Shown in pieces: positions 50,064 through 61,100 of a stretch of DNA of 64,000 bases (position 1 is its first letter; each line of letters starts with the position of its first letter). The DNA lies in NCBI RefSeq assembly GCF_011075055.1, contig NC_058149.1:9926449-9990448 (forward strand), read 5' to 3'. The notes under the pieces are model-generated. The model searched no databases. It saw only the letters and a list, made by a program, of their open reading frames with translations, and was not told the origin of the DNA. This DNA comes from Mangifera indica (Eukaryota > Streptophyta > Magnoliopsida > Sapindales > Anacardiaceae). Position numbers and translations under genes: made by a program.

Positions 50064-52131
50064 AATGGACTTGGAAAGATTGATGAAGAAAGAGAGGAAA
50101 GGATGACCATTCTTCCCTGGATTATTTATATGTTTATTAGAGTGAAATTGCTTCGTTTTTGGGTGGAACTCTCCTACTAACTATAATAATAATATATCGT
50201 ATGTGTATCTAGTGATACTTAAAATTGTTTACATATAAATAGTTCAGTTTAATTAGGTACATATAAATATATCGTATGTGTATCTATGAAGTTGCCATGG
50301 CAGCCATGCTTTGCTATATTTCTTCCAGGAAAATCAGGAAGCTTAATTAGATTGATTACCTCTTAATCTTATATTATATATAAATATAATAATTAAGGAT
50401 AATGTTAGGGGAAATTTTCACTGATCTCTCATGAGATTTGGTTACTAATTCTAAAAATTTTGGTTGAATTTTCTTAACCCTTTCGTCCACAAAACCAGTT
50501 GGATCCACTGCACGATTAATCCTTAATGCATAAGTATAGAATTTAACAAAAACAATAGAAAGTGATTTTGGGGTTATATATCTAAAACACTTGTAATTTG
50601 AAAGTAATTGGCTTTTTATTTCATGTAATATTATAAAGGTACTGAAATGGCTTTGGTTCTTTCAAGTAGTCCGCCAGGATCTTGCTGGGGCCAAACTTGG
50701 GAGATGCCCTTCACCTTTTTGTGAGTGATGACTCCTTCTGATGGCAGTTTGACTGAAGTAGAATTTATAATTTGGCATCACTTCAATCAAATTTATAATT
50801 TGTATGACTTCTTCATTGTTCAAATCTAGATAATTTAGATGTTTCATTCAAAGTTATTATTTTTTATCAAAAAAGATCGGTTGATGATCCTACGAGAAAA
50901 TCGATGGTCATCTTAGGTTAATGAATGTGAGTTTTTGAAATATTATAAATATATTTTTTAGAAGGTCAAAAAACTTATCTTCATTTAAGATATAATAAAA
51001 TTTTAAATTTTTATTAATTAACTTTCAAAAAGTCAAATACTTATTTATAATTAATTTTTAATTAAAAACTTTAATTAATGTTAAAGATAAAATCGATGTG
51101 CCTTCGTTTCAAACAATTGATTGAATATAATCGTTTGGTCTTTGGGCCTTTTTAGAATAAGTTAAAACTTGGATGGAATATAACCGTTTGGTCTTAAAAT
51201 TTTTTAGGAGTGATGACGCCTTCTGATGGCAGTTTGACTGAAGCAGAATGGACAATTTGGCCATCACTTTCGTCAAATTCAAAATGTGTTAATGTGTATT
51301 ATTACACGTGTTTTTTGTAGACACGTACGTCTACTTAATGGAATCGGTCTCCATTTTCCTTCAACATGAAATCAAAGTGCAAGATCAAGATTTTGCCTTA
51401 ACCTTCGATCTATTCAAAGTAAAATTTTCCTTGGGTGAATTGTTTTAACTGAATTATAAGAAGATTAATGATGCTATTTTACATCTAATTTCTTAATAAT
51501 TTCTCTCTCGTTTTGAATGAAAAAATATAAGAATATAAGAATATAAGGATATAATTTGCAATTAATAAAAACCCGTCAAGAATTCAAAATTATTTTTGCA
51601 TTGAGAATTAATTCTCAACCAAATTTTTAACAACAAATGCTATAACAACAGCCGACAATCAAATTTTCTCCTCGTTAAAATTTTTTAATGACAAAAAAAA
51701 TATTTTTAACGATTATTTCTTTATTATTAAAATTATAAATTTTTTTAATTTTTTCAAAAATTTAGAATTATTTGTGCATTGAACTTTAATTATCAACCAA
51801 AATTTTCACAACGAAAGTTATAATAACGGTCGACAATCAAATTTTTTTCACCATTAAAATTTTTCAATGCCTATTTTTTTATTATTAAAATCATAAATTT
51901 TTTTAGTTTTATTAATAATATAAATAATTGATAGTTAAAATTATGAAAAAAATTACTTATAATGATAAAATATGCCCCCTCATCATGGTTTCTCTTGCTA
52001 AAGTTAATATTTTTTTGTAGTGTATATTGTGATTTCGAAATGAGCATATTATACCGATAAAAAGACTTGTTGGACTATATATTTACCTTTGTTTTTATTA
52101 AATTGAAACATGGTTAATATTTGCCTATATC
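50064..52131. other. Unit B upstream region, no gene
   Basis: It is paralogous to unit A about 37960-40260. A family-M left end (GGTCAAAAAACTTATCTTCA) begins at 50964 but the element is truncated by about 51095. The stretch around 50640-50760 (CCGCCAGGATCTTGC, TGATGGCAGTTTGACTGAAG) partly repeats at 51205-51260, a local duplication. 51581-51925 is a two-copy tandem repeat (separate entry). Confidence 0.5.
51581..51925. repeat. Two tandem copies of a ~188-bp AT-rich unit
   Basis: Each copy carries GCATTGARNTTTAATT-like sequence, a CAACCAAA stretch, a GACAATCAAATTTT block, CGTTAAAATTTTTTAATG or similar, and TTATTATTAAAATYATAAAT. The second copy starts near 51769. It is absent from unit A, where the sequence goes directly from GCATTGAGAATTAATAATGG. 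Confidence 0.7.
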
Positions 52132-52519
52132 TAGGGCTAGATTTAAACCGAATCTGTTTGAGTTTGAGTTTGAGCTTAGCTCGAACGAACTTAAAACGAG
52201 TCAATCCTATATAGGCTCAGTCGAGCTCGAGCTATTAGTCAAAAATTTTAATTAAAAATTTTGATACAAAATGACGTCGTTTTGACTAATATGTATTAAA
52301 ACGATATCGTTTTGATAATGAAATAATTAAAAACTCGAGCTCGAAATGAGTCGAATCGAGTTCAAACTAGACTTCCATAAGCTTGACGAGTTTGAACTCG
52401 AACTTGAGCTTTACTATATACAAATCGAACTGAACTCGAATTTTACTATATACAAACCGAACTGAACTCGCGTTTAAGTGAGTTAGAGCTTAACTCAACT
52501 CAATTCGAATCTAACCCTA
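52132..52519. mobile_element. hAT-like element, family H, 388 bp, private to unit B
   Basis: The ends are TAGGGCTAGATTTAAACCGA and the inverted CGAATCTAACCCTA. The interior has GAGCTCGAGC words and the palindrome pair AAAATGACGTCGTTTT and AAAACGATATCGTTTT. The flanking 8 bp are CCTATATC and CCTATTAC (6 of 8 match). Unit A lacks it at the matching place (about 40260-40300). Confidence 0.75.
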
Positions 52520-53052
52520 CCTATTACCCAAATATTTTGTAACAAAATTGAGTCAACAATATTTAGAAGGAAAACCACTTATGAAATATCCAAGAAAACA
52601 ATAAGAAGCTTGTAGGAAATATACATGCTTCTTGACAAAGCTTAATCCATTTGAACGTAGAATTTGAAGAATGAGAAGCGCACGTCTCTTGTGAAATCAA
52701 AGTCCCATTTTACACTTAACTACTAATTCTTCAACCGCATGCAGTGACCAATTTCATCGTTCAAGCTTAATTTTTATTTAAGGAAATATTATATATATCT
52801 ATTTTGAATATATAAATAAGTATATACTTATACATATCATCACGTAATTAAATATTATTTTATATTTAATTCAAAATTATCTAATCATAAATGACACATA
52901 TTAAATATTTATATATTTATATATTTAAGTGAGTATATATAATTTTATTATTTTCTTTTTCTCGGTAAAAATTCAAATTAACTTTATTCAAACATTTAAA
53001 ATAATTTTTCGTCCTTGCAATGTGAATCGTTGGCCTAAATTAACAGATTAGA
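52520..53052. other. Unit B spacer, no gene
   Basis: It is paralogous to unit A about 40290-40620. About 52780-52940 is a decayed family-P-like AT stretch. Nothing else is seen. Confidence 0.45.
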
Positions 53053-53081
53053 TATTGGAGAACCTTTTTTTTTTCAATAAA

Positions 53082-53238
53082 ACTATGTGTACCCATTTTG
53101 GGTACACAAATATGTACACATTTATATGTGTCATCATGTGATTGGATGATTTTGAATTAAGAATAAAACAATAACCAATCATATGATGACACATATGAGT
53201 GTGTATACATTTGTGTATCCAAAATGGGTACACATAGT
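53082..53238. mobile_element. Family-P palindromic MITE, 157 bp, best-preserved copy
   Basis: It has perfect 20-bp terminal inverted repeats, ACTATGTGTACCCATTTTGG and its inverse, extended imperfectly by GTACACAAATNTGTACACA. The core is GATTTTGAATTAAGAATAAA. Unusually it is flanked by a ~24-bp direct repeat (TATTGGAGAACC plus a T run plus CA) at 53053-53076 and 53238-53262. Unit A has the unduplicated, element-free site near 40620-40660. Decayed relatives lie at 9354, 22271, 25286, 58568, 60752 and 61729 among others. Confidence 0.85.
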
Positions 53239-53262
53239 ATTGGAGAACCTTTTTTTTTTTCA

Positions 53263-54802
53263 CAAAACTTAGAATTTGAACCTAACAACCCCTTTTACCA
53301 CGGCATAGTGGAGACTATGAAATTTAATATTACTTGCAGAGCAAGAATGGAGACAGAGCTAGTCAGATTACGGTAGATTTCAAGACCATTATGGGTTGAC
53401 AATTTCATGCTTCAATTCAAACCGATCTAGAATTTTCTAGTTTAATTGCAAAACTTCAAATTTGAATTTGAGCTCATTTAAATATCAAAAAATTATAAAT
53501 TAATAAAATATTATATAATTTATAGTATTATAATATATTTTAAAATATAATTTTAATCTTACAAAATATAAAAATAATATACATTAAATTAGAATCAAAT
53601 CAAATTAAATCAAAATCAGATCGAATTAAAAATAAATACAAAGTTTTTATATAAAATAATCGCCATCTCTTTAGCAGTGACACAATGATAAGTAACGTCA
53701 ATATTAATGATAATATTCAAAGCAATTTACTTTAGAACTTGGACTAAAACTAGAGACCGATGAGCCAAAATCGATGGGCTAACATGTCAACATCATTGAC
53801 CGTTTATCATATTCATTGTTGATTTTTACTTTTACTGTTGATTCACTCTGGGGTCAATGGTATTGTGTGAAAATAATCGCATCCACACTTGTAACTTTTA
53901 CTTGTTAAATATTTCTATGAATAAAGGGAGCTCAAAATAAATAGGTACTTAAAGTTAAAAAAAATAATAAGAAAAATGTAAAGCAACTTTCATCCAAAAA
54001 TCCTGCAATTTTGTTCATGTAAATTTTTTGGTGTGTTTGGTAAAAAAAAAATAAAAATTACCATAAACATAAATTATTAAAAAAATACCGAGAATATATT
54101 CTTACCATATTTAATAAAAATTTGTAAGTATAAATAATTTTTATATTTAGTATATAATAAAAATTCTAAATTATTATCTTACATAAATATTTTAAAGATT
54201 ATTGAGTATAATTATTCTAAAATATTCTAAAAAATCAATAAGTAGGATTAAAATTATAATAAAATTAAAATTTTGTTAATAATTTTTTATTAACTAAGAT
54301 TAAAGTGGTCATAAAATTATTTATTATATTATTTATTGTATTATTATTGATATTAAAATATTTTATTATCTAACAAATTAAACAAAATAATATTAATAAT
54401 AAAGGGTAAATTATCAAGTTAATCTCACAAATAAATTGAAATAAGAATGTAAGTGTGAGATTAGTCTAATTAGGCAACGAATGAAAACGAAATTAATAGA
54501 TTCCAATTGAAATATTGTTCATGAAAGATAATGAAAGGAGAAGAGCATTAGAAAATATAACGTGGGCATGTGTAAGTACACGTGTGACTGAAAGTATTAC
54601 TATTATTTTGTTTGGCTTTGGGATGCAGCCGGCGGCGGCTTCAACGTTAAAGACGGTTCTCTTGTGACATCGACTTTTCTAGTGATTTATTGCGCATACA
54701 TTGGCAGACAAGATGAATCCAACTGTCTAAGTCTTAACTTTTATGAGGACATCGTGCATACAACAAGCCAGCCTGGGTTTGAAAGAATAATGGGAAAATT
54801 AG
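53263..54802. other. Unit B spacer, no gene
   Basis: It is paralogous to unit A about 40660-41720. A stretch at 54600-54720 (CGGCGGCGGCTTCAACG, TTTCTAGTGATTTATTG) corresponds to 41610-41650. No exon is recognised. Confidence 0.45.
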
Positions 54803-55627
54803 GGCCAAAGCATTTTTCCCACCCAAGGTTTCGTGCAGCTCAAACTCTCACCCACAAGGTTTTAAAAATTTAAATATACACCTTTTTGTTAAAATTCACT
54901 ATTATAATTAAAGGTAAAATTATAATTTAACCAAAAAAATTTAAAAAAACACTAAAATTTCATCTCATTAGATTATAAAACTAATAATTCTCTCACCCAA
55001 AATTTTAAAAAATTAACTTTTTACCTTATAGGTTTTTTTTCTTCTTTCTCTGATGACTAGAACCAACTAGTCGACTTTATGTCAAGTCTTTCTCTCTCTT
55101 TGGTTTCATTCCATTGAGATTGATCAAATCAAATGACGTTCAATTGCTCTTCCCCCAAACAAAGACAAAGTCGATGCTCTTCGTCTATTGGCATCAGATG
55201 ATCAAAGATTGATCATCTTTGTGGCTAGATGAAATCAAATCATCTTCGTCGAATAAAGTCAATTCAACATCTTTGTTCGATGAAAATGGTTGTGGGTATT
55301 AGCATATGATGGGAGAAAAAAGTTAGTGAAGGTTGGTTGTTGATTGAAACAAAGATGGTCACTAGAGAAAGAGGAAAAAACTCTAAGGAAGAAAAGATAA
55401 CTTTTCAAATTATGGGTGAAAAAAATTATTAGTTTTTTAAACTATGAAGAGAAAATAAAATAAAATTTTAGCTTTTTAAATATTTTGTATTAAATCATAA
55501 TTTTATATTTAATTTTAACCAAAAATTTTAATAAAAGGCTATGTATTTAAGTTTTTGGATTTTTGAAATCTTACAAGTGAGAATTTGAAAATACACCAAA
55601 CCTTGGGTGGGAAGAAGTGTTTTGGCC
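54803..55627. mobile_element. MULE-type MITE, family M, 825 bp, private to unit B
   Basis: The ends are GGCCAAAGCATTTTTCCCAC and the inverted GTGGGAAGAAGTGTTTTGGCC. The flanks are GAAAATTAG (54794-54802) and TAAAATTAT (55628-55636), 7 of 9 identical. The unit A counterpart (GAATAATGATTAAATTAACACC, about 42690) lacks it. Confidence 0.88.
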
Positions 55628-56399
55628 TAAAATTATCACCTACCCTTTTCATCAAACAATTCATTAATTCAATCCCACATGCATGCCTAACAACCATTAC
55701 TTTTAATTTATATATTAATCTTTCAGATATTTTATATTGGTCATACATTTATAGTTGGAAACACTCTAACATTCCGCTTCATTTATGGAAGAATCAATCC
55801 TTAACCCTTGAAAATAGCAATAGTATTTTGATTTTTTTGTAATAATAAGACTCTGTATACTTATAATAAGTTCTAATTTAAGTATCAAAAATAATATATA
55901 ACCATATAATTAAGTGAATTTAAATTAAAAATAAAATAATATTTAATCATATAGTAACATATCGTTAAAAAATACACAAATTGGTATTCATTATGAGTGT
56001 ATATAACATCACTCATTCCATAATCTAGATCCCATAATGTGATGCTCATAAATAGCATCCATATCAATTCTTTTAAGCATTTTTATTGGAAAATAATAAA
56101 TTTAATTAACTATTTTGAGAGTTTTTATGATTTTAAGCTACTTACAATGAATTATATGAATGTAGCTAAAACATTTCAAATAATGTCAAAATTACAATTA
56201 TTCCTAACTTTATAAAAAATTGAAAATTATATTATTGTTCACCATATGAATTCGTCAAACACCACAAAATCAAGCAAAAATTTTGTATAAATCCTCATAC
56301 AAAGATTGATTATTGGTTATTTTGTTGTTAGTATAATCGATTTAAAAGATTCAAGTAGAAATTTTTTAAATTTAGAAAAGATGAAAGTTTCATAGGGTA
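55628..56399. other. Unit B spacer, no gene
   Basis: The first ~60 bp match unit A 42700-42770. About 55845-55995 is family-P-like. The remainder is AT-rich and unassigned. Confidence 0.4.
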
Positions 56400-56681
56400 G
56401 GTGTAATTCAACTCAAAAGAATTTCATGTCGAACAAAGCTTCCAATATCTCATTATATAAGAATTGTACAGAATATATATAAAGACGTCTTCTCAAATAA
56501 TCAATGATATAACTATGAAATCTGATTAAAATTAAGCCTAATAGGATGTTAAAGATAGGTCAAAGACATACAAGATATTTTACTAATGATATTCTACCTT
56601 AAAGAATAAATACAAAATATTTTCAAATAAATGCAAAATATTCTAACAAAATAAATTTAAGATATTCTAAATATTCTAACA
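56400..56681 (-). mobile_element. Copia 3' LTR remnant
   Basis: On the minus strand the LTR begins TGTTAGAATATT at 56681, directly after a decayed polypurine tract (TTGAGATGGTG, where relatives have GAGGGGGAG). It contains the TATATAATGAGATATTGGAAGC-type region common near copia LTR transcription ends, broken by substitutions. The far end is not certain. Confidence 0.65.
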
Positions 56682-56688
56682 CACCATC

Positions 56689-57110
56689 TCAAGTTGGAGC
56701 ATGGATATTGCAAATGCTTAACTTGCCAAGTAAGTGTTGAAAAGAAGCATTGTTAAAAGCTTTAGTGAACAAGTTCGCTACTTGGGCAATTGAGCGAATA
56801 TGAGATGTGCGCAAATCATTGCAAAAGATCCGGTCACGCACAAAATGACAATTAATTTCAATGTGTTTAGTGCATTCATAAAAGACTGGGTTAACAGTGA
56901 TCTGGAGAGCCACCTGATTGTCGTAGTAAAGAGTCATTAGTTTGGACAAAGTTACTTGCAAGTCACCTAGCAAAAAACAAATTCATAACAATTCACTAGT
57001 AGTATTAGCTATAACTTTGTATTCTGTCTCAGTTAAAGATCTAAAAATTGTTTGATGTTTCCTTGACTTCCAAGAAATAGGGTTATCTCTAAAAAAGACA
57101 ACATATTATG
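56689..57110 (-). pseudogene. Ty1/copia reverse-transcriptase/RNase H 3' fragment
   Basis: Reading on minus gives NPISWKSRK ... SLTETEYKVIA, then YYDNQVALQITVNPVF, TKHIEINCHFVRDRI, RTSHIRSIAQVANLFTKA and LGKLSICNIH, the C-terminal RNase H end of a copia polyprotein. An internal stop follows the TSELL block. Everything upstream of RNase H is missing. It is the 3' end of a different copia copy from the one in unit A. Confidence 0.85.
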
Positions 57111-57187
57111 TGATGGAATATCTGGTTGTCAAGCAACCATAACTATGGTAGAACGGGAGAAAGACAATATATCCTCTAATCAAATCC

Positions 57188-57475
57188 TATATTGTAAACT
57201 TTAAACTTTAAATCATAAATCCTAAATTATAAACGCTAAAATAGAAATTATAAACAATGAACCATAAACCTTAAATTGAATATCTAAATCTTAAACCGTG
57301 AATCAAAACTTTAAATTGTAAACCCTAAACTGGGTATAGTTAACCTTAAACTATAAACCATAAATTATAAACCTCATGTTGTGAATCCTACCCCCCAAAA
57401 TTGTAAATCATAAATGCTAAACCTTGAACCATGAAGTATAAACACCAAACCCTAAATTGTATATATATAAAATAA
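57188..57475. repeat. Degenerate telomere-like heptad tract, unit B
   Basis: Imperfect repeats of TAAACCYTAAA, CATAAACC and GTAAACCCTAAAC, comparable to 45686-45900 in unit A and in the same position relative to the next FMO1-like gene. Confidence 0.75.
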
Positions 57476-58086
57476 ACCACAAAACCATATAACAATTTAT
57501 TCAAATTGTTGTACTACGAAATAAGGCAATGTTGTTAAATTAATAGTACAAACTGATTTAGAATCTGGTTTCGAAATTTATTCAAATTTATATTGTAACA
57601 GGATTTGGTTTCCCATTTTTGAAAACATCAGTGATTGATAATACGTAATGCATAATCGAAGCATGACGCATTTAACTAGTCCTTTATTTGATTTTTTATC
57701 CCTGATTTGTAACTGAGTAATTTAATCCAATATGTCATGTTTAATGTCGATGACGTGTTCATATATTGACATCTTACCTTTTTTATATGGAGGGCTATGG
57801 ACATTTTTGTTGGAGGATAGAGTCTACTCATGTATTAAAAAAAAACTTCTTCCCAAGGTTGACGAAGGGCCATCGTGGGGGCACATCCCTGCAATCGAGG
57901 GTCAAGAGGGGCCAGCTTTCTGGTTACAGAGTCCCCAAACAAAAATTCAATAAGAGATTTGTGTGTAATTTTATTGTCCTAAATTCCTGTGTGTGTGTGT
58001 GTGTGTGATATGGCCACATATTTGTATAAAAATTTGCACATAATCGATCTGTATTTGCTAATAAAAAAGTAATGAACTTGAAACAT
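57476..58086. other. Unit B right edge
   Basis: No gene is supported. A (TG)n run lies at 57988-58007. A less AT-rich patch at about 57850-57940 (GGGGGCACATCCCTGC) gives short open frames without recognisable similarity. Confidence 0.45.
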
Positions 58087-58150
58087 TTTTAAGTATATCT
58101 CCCTTTCCTTAAATATGTTGATTAACTAAATTAATTTTATCGTTAGAGCT

Positions 58151-61100
58151 CTATTTTTCCAGCACATAGTCCTGACTGCCATAAGGGCTAAATGCTTCTA
58201 ACAACCAATTCTTTTTCCTCCAAGCGTTCCACCCCATTTCTTGACAGATTTCATCACTGTGATTGATGCTGAAAGTGGAGATACAGTGCCTCTTGTAGAA
58301 CCTGGTGGACTGCTTTGAGACTTCCATCTCTTTAGATATTTGTTCAAGCATCTTCTCCACATTGGGGAGCTTAAATTTGCTGTCGATCAATCGAGCCAGC
58401 CATATGCTCCTTAGCTCAGCAGTGTGAAGGTTTGACACGCTTTCAACGTAACCCACAAAACCCATGTTCGGTATCAATGGATGGATAGTGCCCCTACCAA
58501 CAGAAGATTGAGCTCATGTTAATCACTTTCTAGTTTTAGATTTAGCTACATTAACAATATTAATAAAACTATACGTAATTACTTTAAGTATACAAATGAA
58601 TATATGTTTAATATACGTCATTTATGTGATTATATGATTTTGAATTAAAAATAAAAGAATACTCAATCATAAGATAACATACATAAATGTATACTCATTT
58701 ATTTACTCAAAGTAAATATATATAATATTGTTCAAACAATAGTTTAGAAAGTAGAAGTCTATGCAGAATATGTGAATTACCTGTACAGGGGTATAGTACC
58801 AAATGGATATTCTAATAAGCTACAAAAGGGCTCTGGTAAAATAGCTTTGAGCTTTTTCTTTCCATCGTAACCAGCGGCAAAAATCACAACATCGGCCTCC
58901 AATTTAGTATTGTCATCAAACTCAATGCCACCCTCCCAGAACCACCATTTTGATGTCCTTTTGAACACAATTTTTCCCTTATCAGCCTCAGAGAAGAAAT
59001 TCTCTGGCGTGACAGCTAACTGGCAAGAAGCATAGTCTTCCTCAAATGGGTGGTCCGGTTTAAGTCCATATTTGAGCAAAGGAAGCTTCCAAAGCAAGTA
59101 GGACTCAGTAAACTTTGAAACTCCGCGCCTCTGTCAAGAATCATGTATAATGATATGCTAATATGTTTAGCATTTACAACAACAAAAAAAAAGGAGAAAA
59201 TACAGTGTAATTTAAGGAATACCACGAGCTTACAATTGGAGATAAAAGGAGGCAAAGTAGAGTCCTGAGAAAAGTTTGGTTGGGTGCTCTGTGAAAAAAC
59301 TGAGAAAATCTTGTGGAATAGAACAGAAAGAAGGGCAAACCCCAAACTCTGAAATGGGGGACTGTCCAGTGTGCTGTCCTTACCAACACAGTGCATGGTT
59401 TTCCTTCCGCTCCTACAACATCGAATTTAGTAATTTAATTTTAAAGCGAGAAAAAATAAATATTCGTATTATCGGATCACTAACTGTTATTTTGAGCAAT
59501 TTGTTGCCACTCATTGTCTTATCCTTCATAAAATGGTTGGACTTCACTCTACTTTATTTATTTATTTTTGGCGTAAGCCATACTTTGTCTAATATTAAAA
59601 AAAGATGAGTCCTCATAATTCTTCCCTTTCATTAGGCCAAAAGACTTATTCTCATCCAAGGTTTACCCATTTTCAAACATATATTGATAAAGTTTAAAAA
59701 ACTTAAATACTTATTTATAAAAGATTAAACTTAACCAAAATTATTAGTTATAAGGGATAAAATCGTTATTTTATCACTAAATCCTAAAAGTTTATATCAT
59801 TTTCTCCCATTGATTTAAAAAGCTAATTATTTTCTCATGATTAAGTTTTGAAAAATTCACTTTTCTCTATAAGGTTTTTTCTTCTTTCTTTGACGATCGG
59901 AATCAGTTCTCACTACAGTTGGTCTTCCCACCATCTTTTTCTTCCGTTATCCGTGTTTTTACTATAACAAATTCATTAAACGAAGACAAATTGTTTTTGT
60001 CTGATGAAGAGAGAAAAATGATTTATTGTCTTTGTTTCTGTAGTCGAACAAAGACGATTCATCTTTGTTCGACTGAAGAGACAAATCACGTCTTTATCAA
60101 ACAAAGACGAACGATGAATCTATTACAATGGGAAGGCCGATGGAGGGAGAAGAAGATGGTAGGGAGGTAAGCCAATGGCAAGAATGGATTTTAGTTGTTG
60201 AAGAAAGAAGAAAAAACCCTAAAGGGATAAGTGAATTTTTCAAACTTTTTAGCGGAGAGAAAATTATTAGTTTTATAAATGAAAGGAGGAAAATGATATA
60301 AACTTTTAGGGTTTAATCATAAAATAACAATTTTATCCTTTATAACTAACTGTTACAATTAAGTTTCCTCATAGTTGAGTATTTAAATTTTTTCAACTCT
60401 ACCAGCATATGTTTAGAAATGGTCTAAACCTTAGGTGGGAAAATGTTTTTTGGCTCTTTCATTAATCAGCTATTTTATTCCGAAATTAATAAGTGTTTGA
60501 TGGGAACATGAAGTTGAAATCCAGAACATAAAATATGAGATAAAAGGAGATAATTTGAATTAATCTGAATTAATGTTTTTAAAATCCGGCAGGTAGCTGA
60601 AATAAGTGTCTTATTGATTTTTAGTTCAATCAGTTTAACCAGATAATTAATTGATTTAATTTATTCCTAAATTATTATGTATTTCTTAAATAATATTAAA
60701 TATTTATTATATTTTTTAAATATAAAATATATAAAACATATTTTTAAATTAATAAAACTATGTGCATAACTTTATGTATAAATAATTATATGTTAATATA
60801 TAATTCGGTGTTGTTTTATTTTTAATTTTCAGCAATCTAATCACATAATAATATGTTGTTGTTTGTTTACAAAATTATGCACATAGCACTACTCATTTTA
60901 AATATGTTGACTAAACAATTGACACTCCTTACATTGATAAATTAAAAAAAAAAAAAACCAAATAGGTTTACCACATTTAACTAAATTTCAAATTAGTCAA
61001 TATTTATATATAAACCGAATTAGATTGTGAAATTGAACCAGGGTATGAACTGATTCAGGATTTAATCGGTCAAACTAGTTGGTTTGATCCGGTTTTAAAA

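Larger units (their letters stand above)
46651..58086. repeat. Tandem unit B (about 11.4 kb) with FMO1-like copy B
   Basis: It starts at AAGTATATCTCCCTTGTC and ends where AAGTATATCTCCCTTTCC recurs before copy C. Stop-to-stop distance to copy C is 11,437 bp. It shares non-coding sequence with unit A through about 55690, and has a private hAT-like element, a family-P MITE, a family-M element and a copia 3' end. Confidence 0.8.

Noticed and set aside
56001..58008. Extra genes from short open frames (for example 57732-57953)
   Set aside because: No similarity, no splice context, and they overlap repeats or a (TG)n run.
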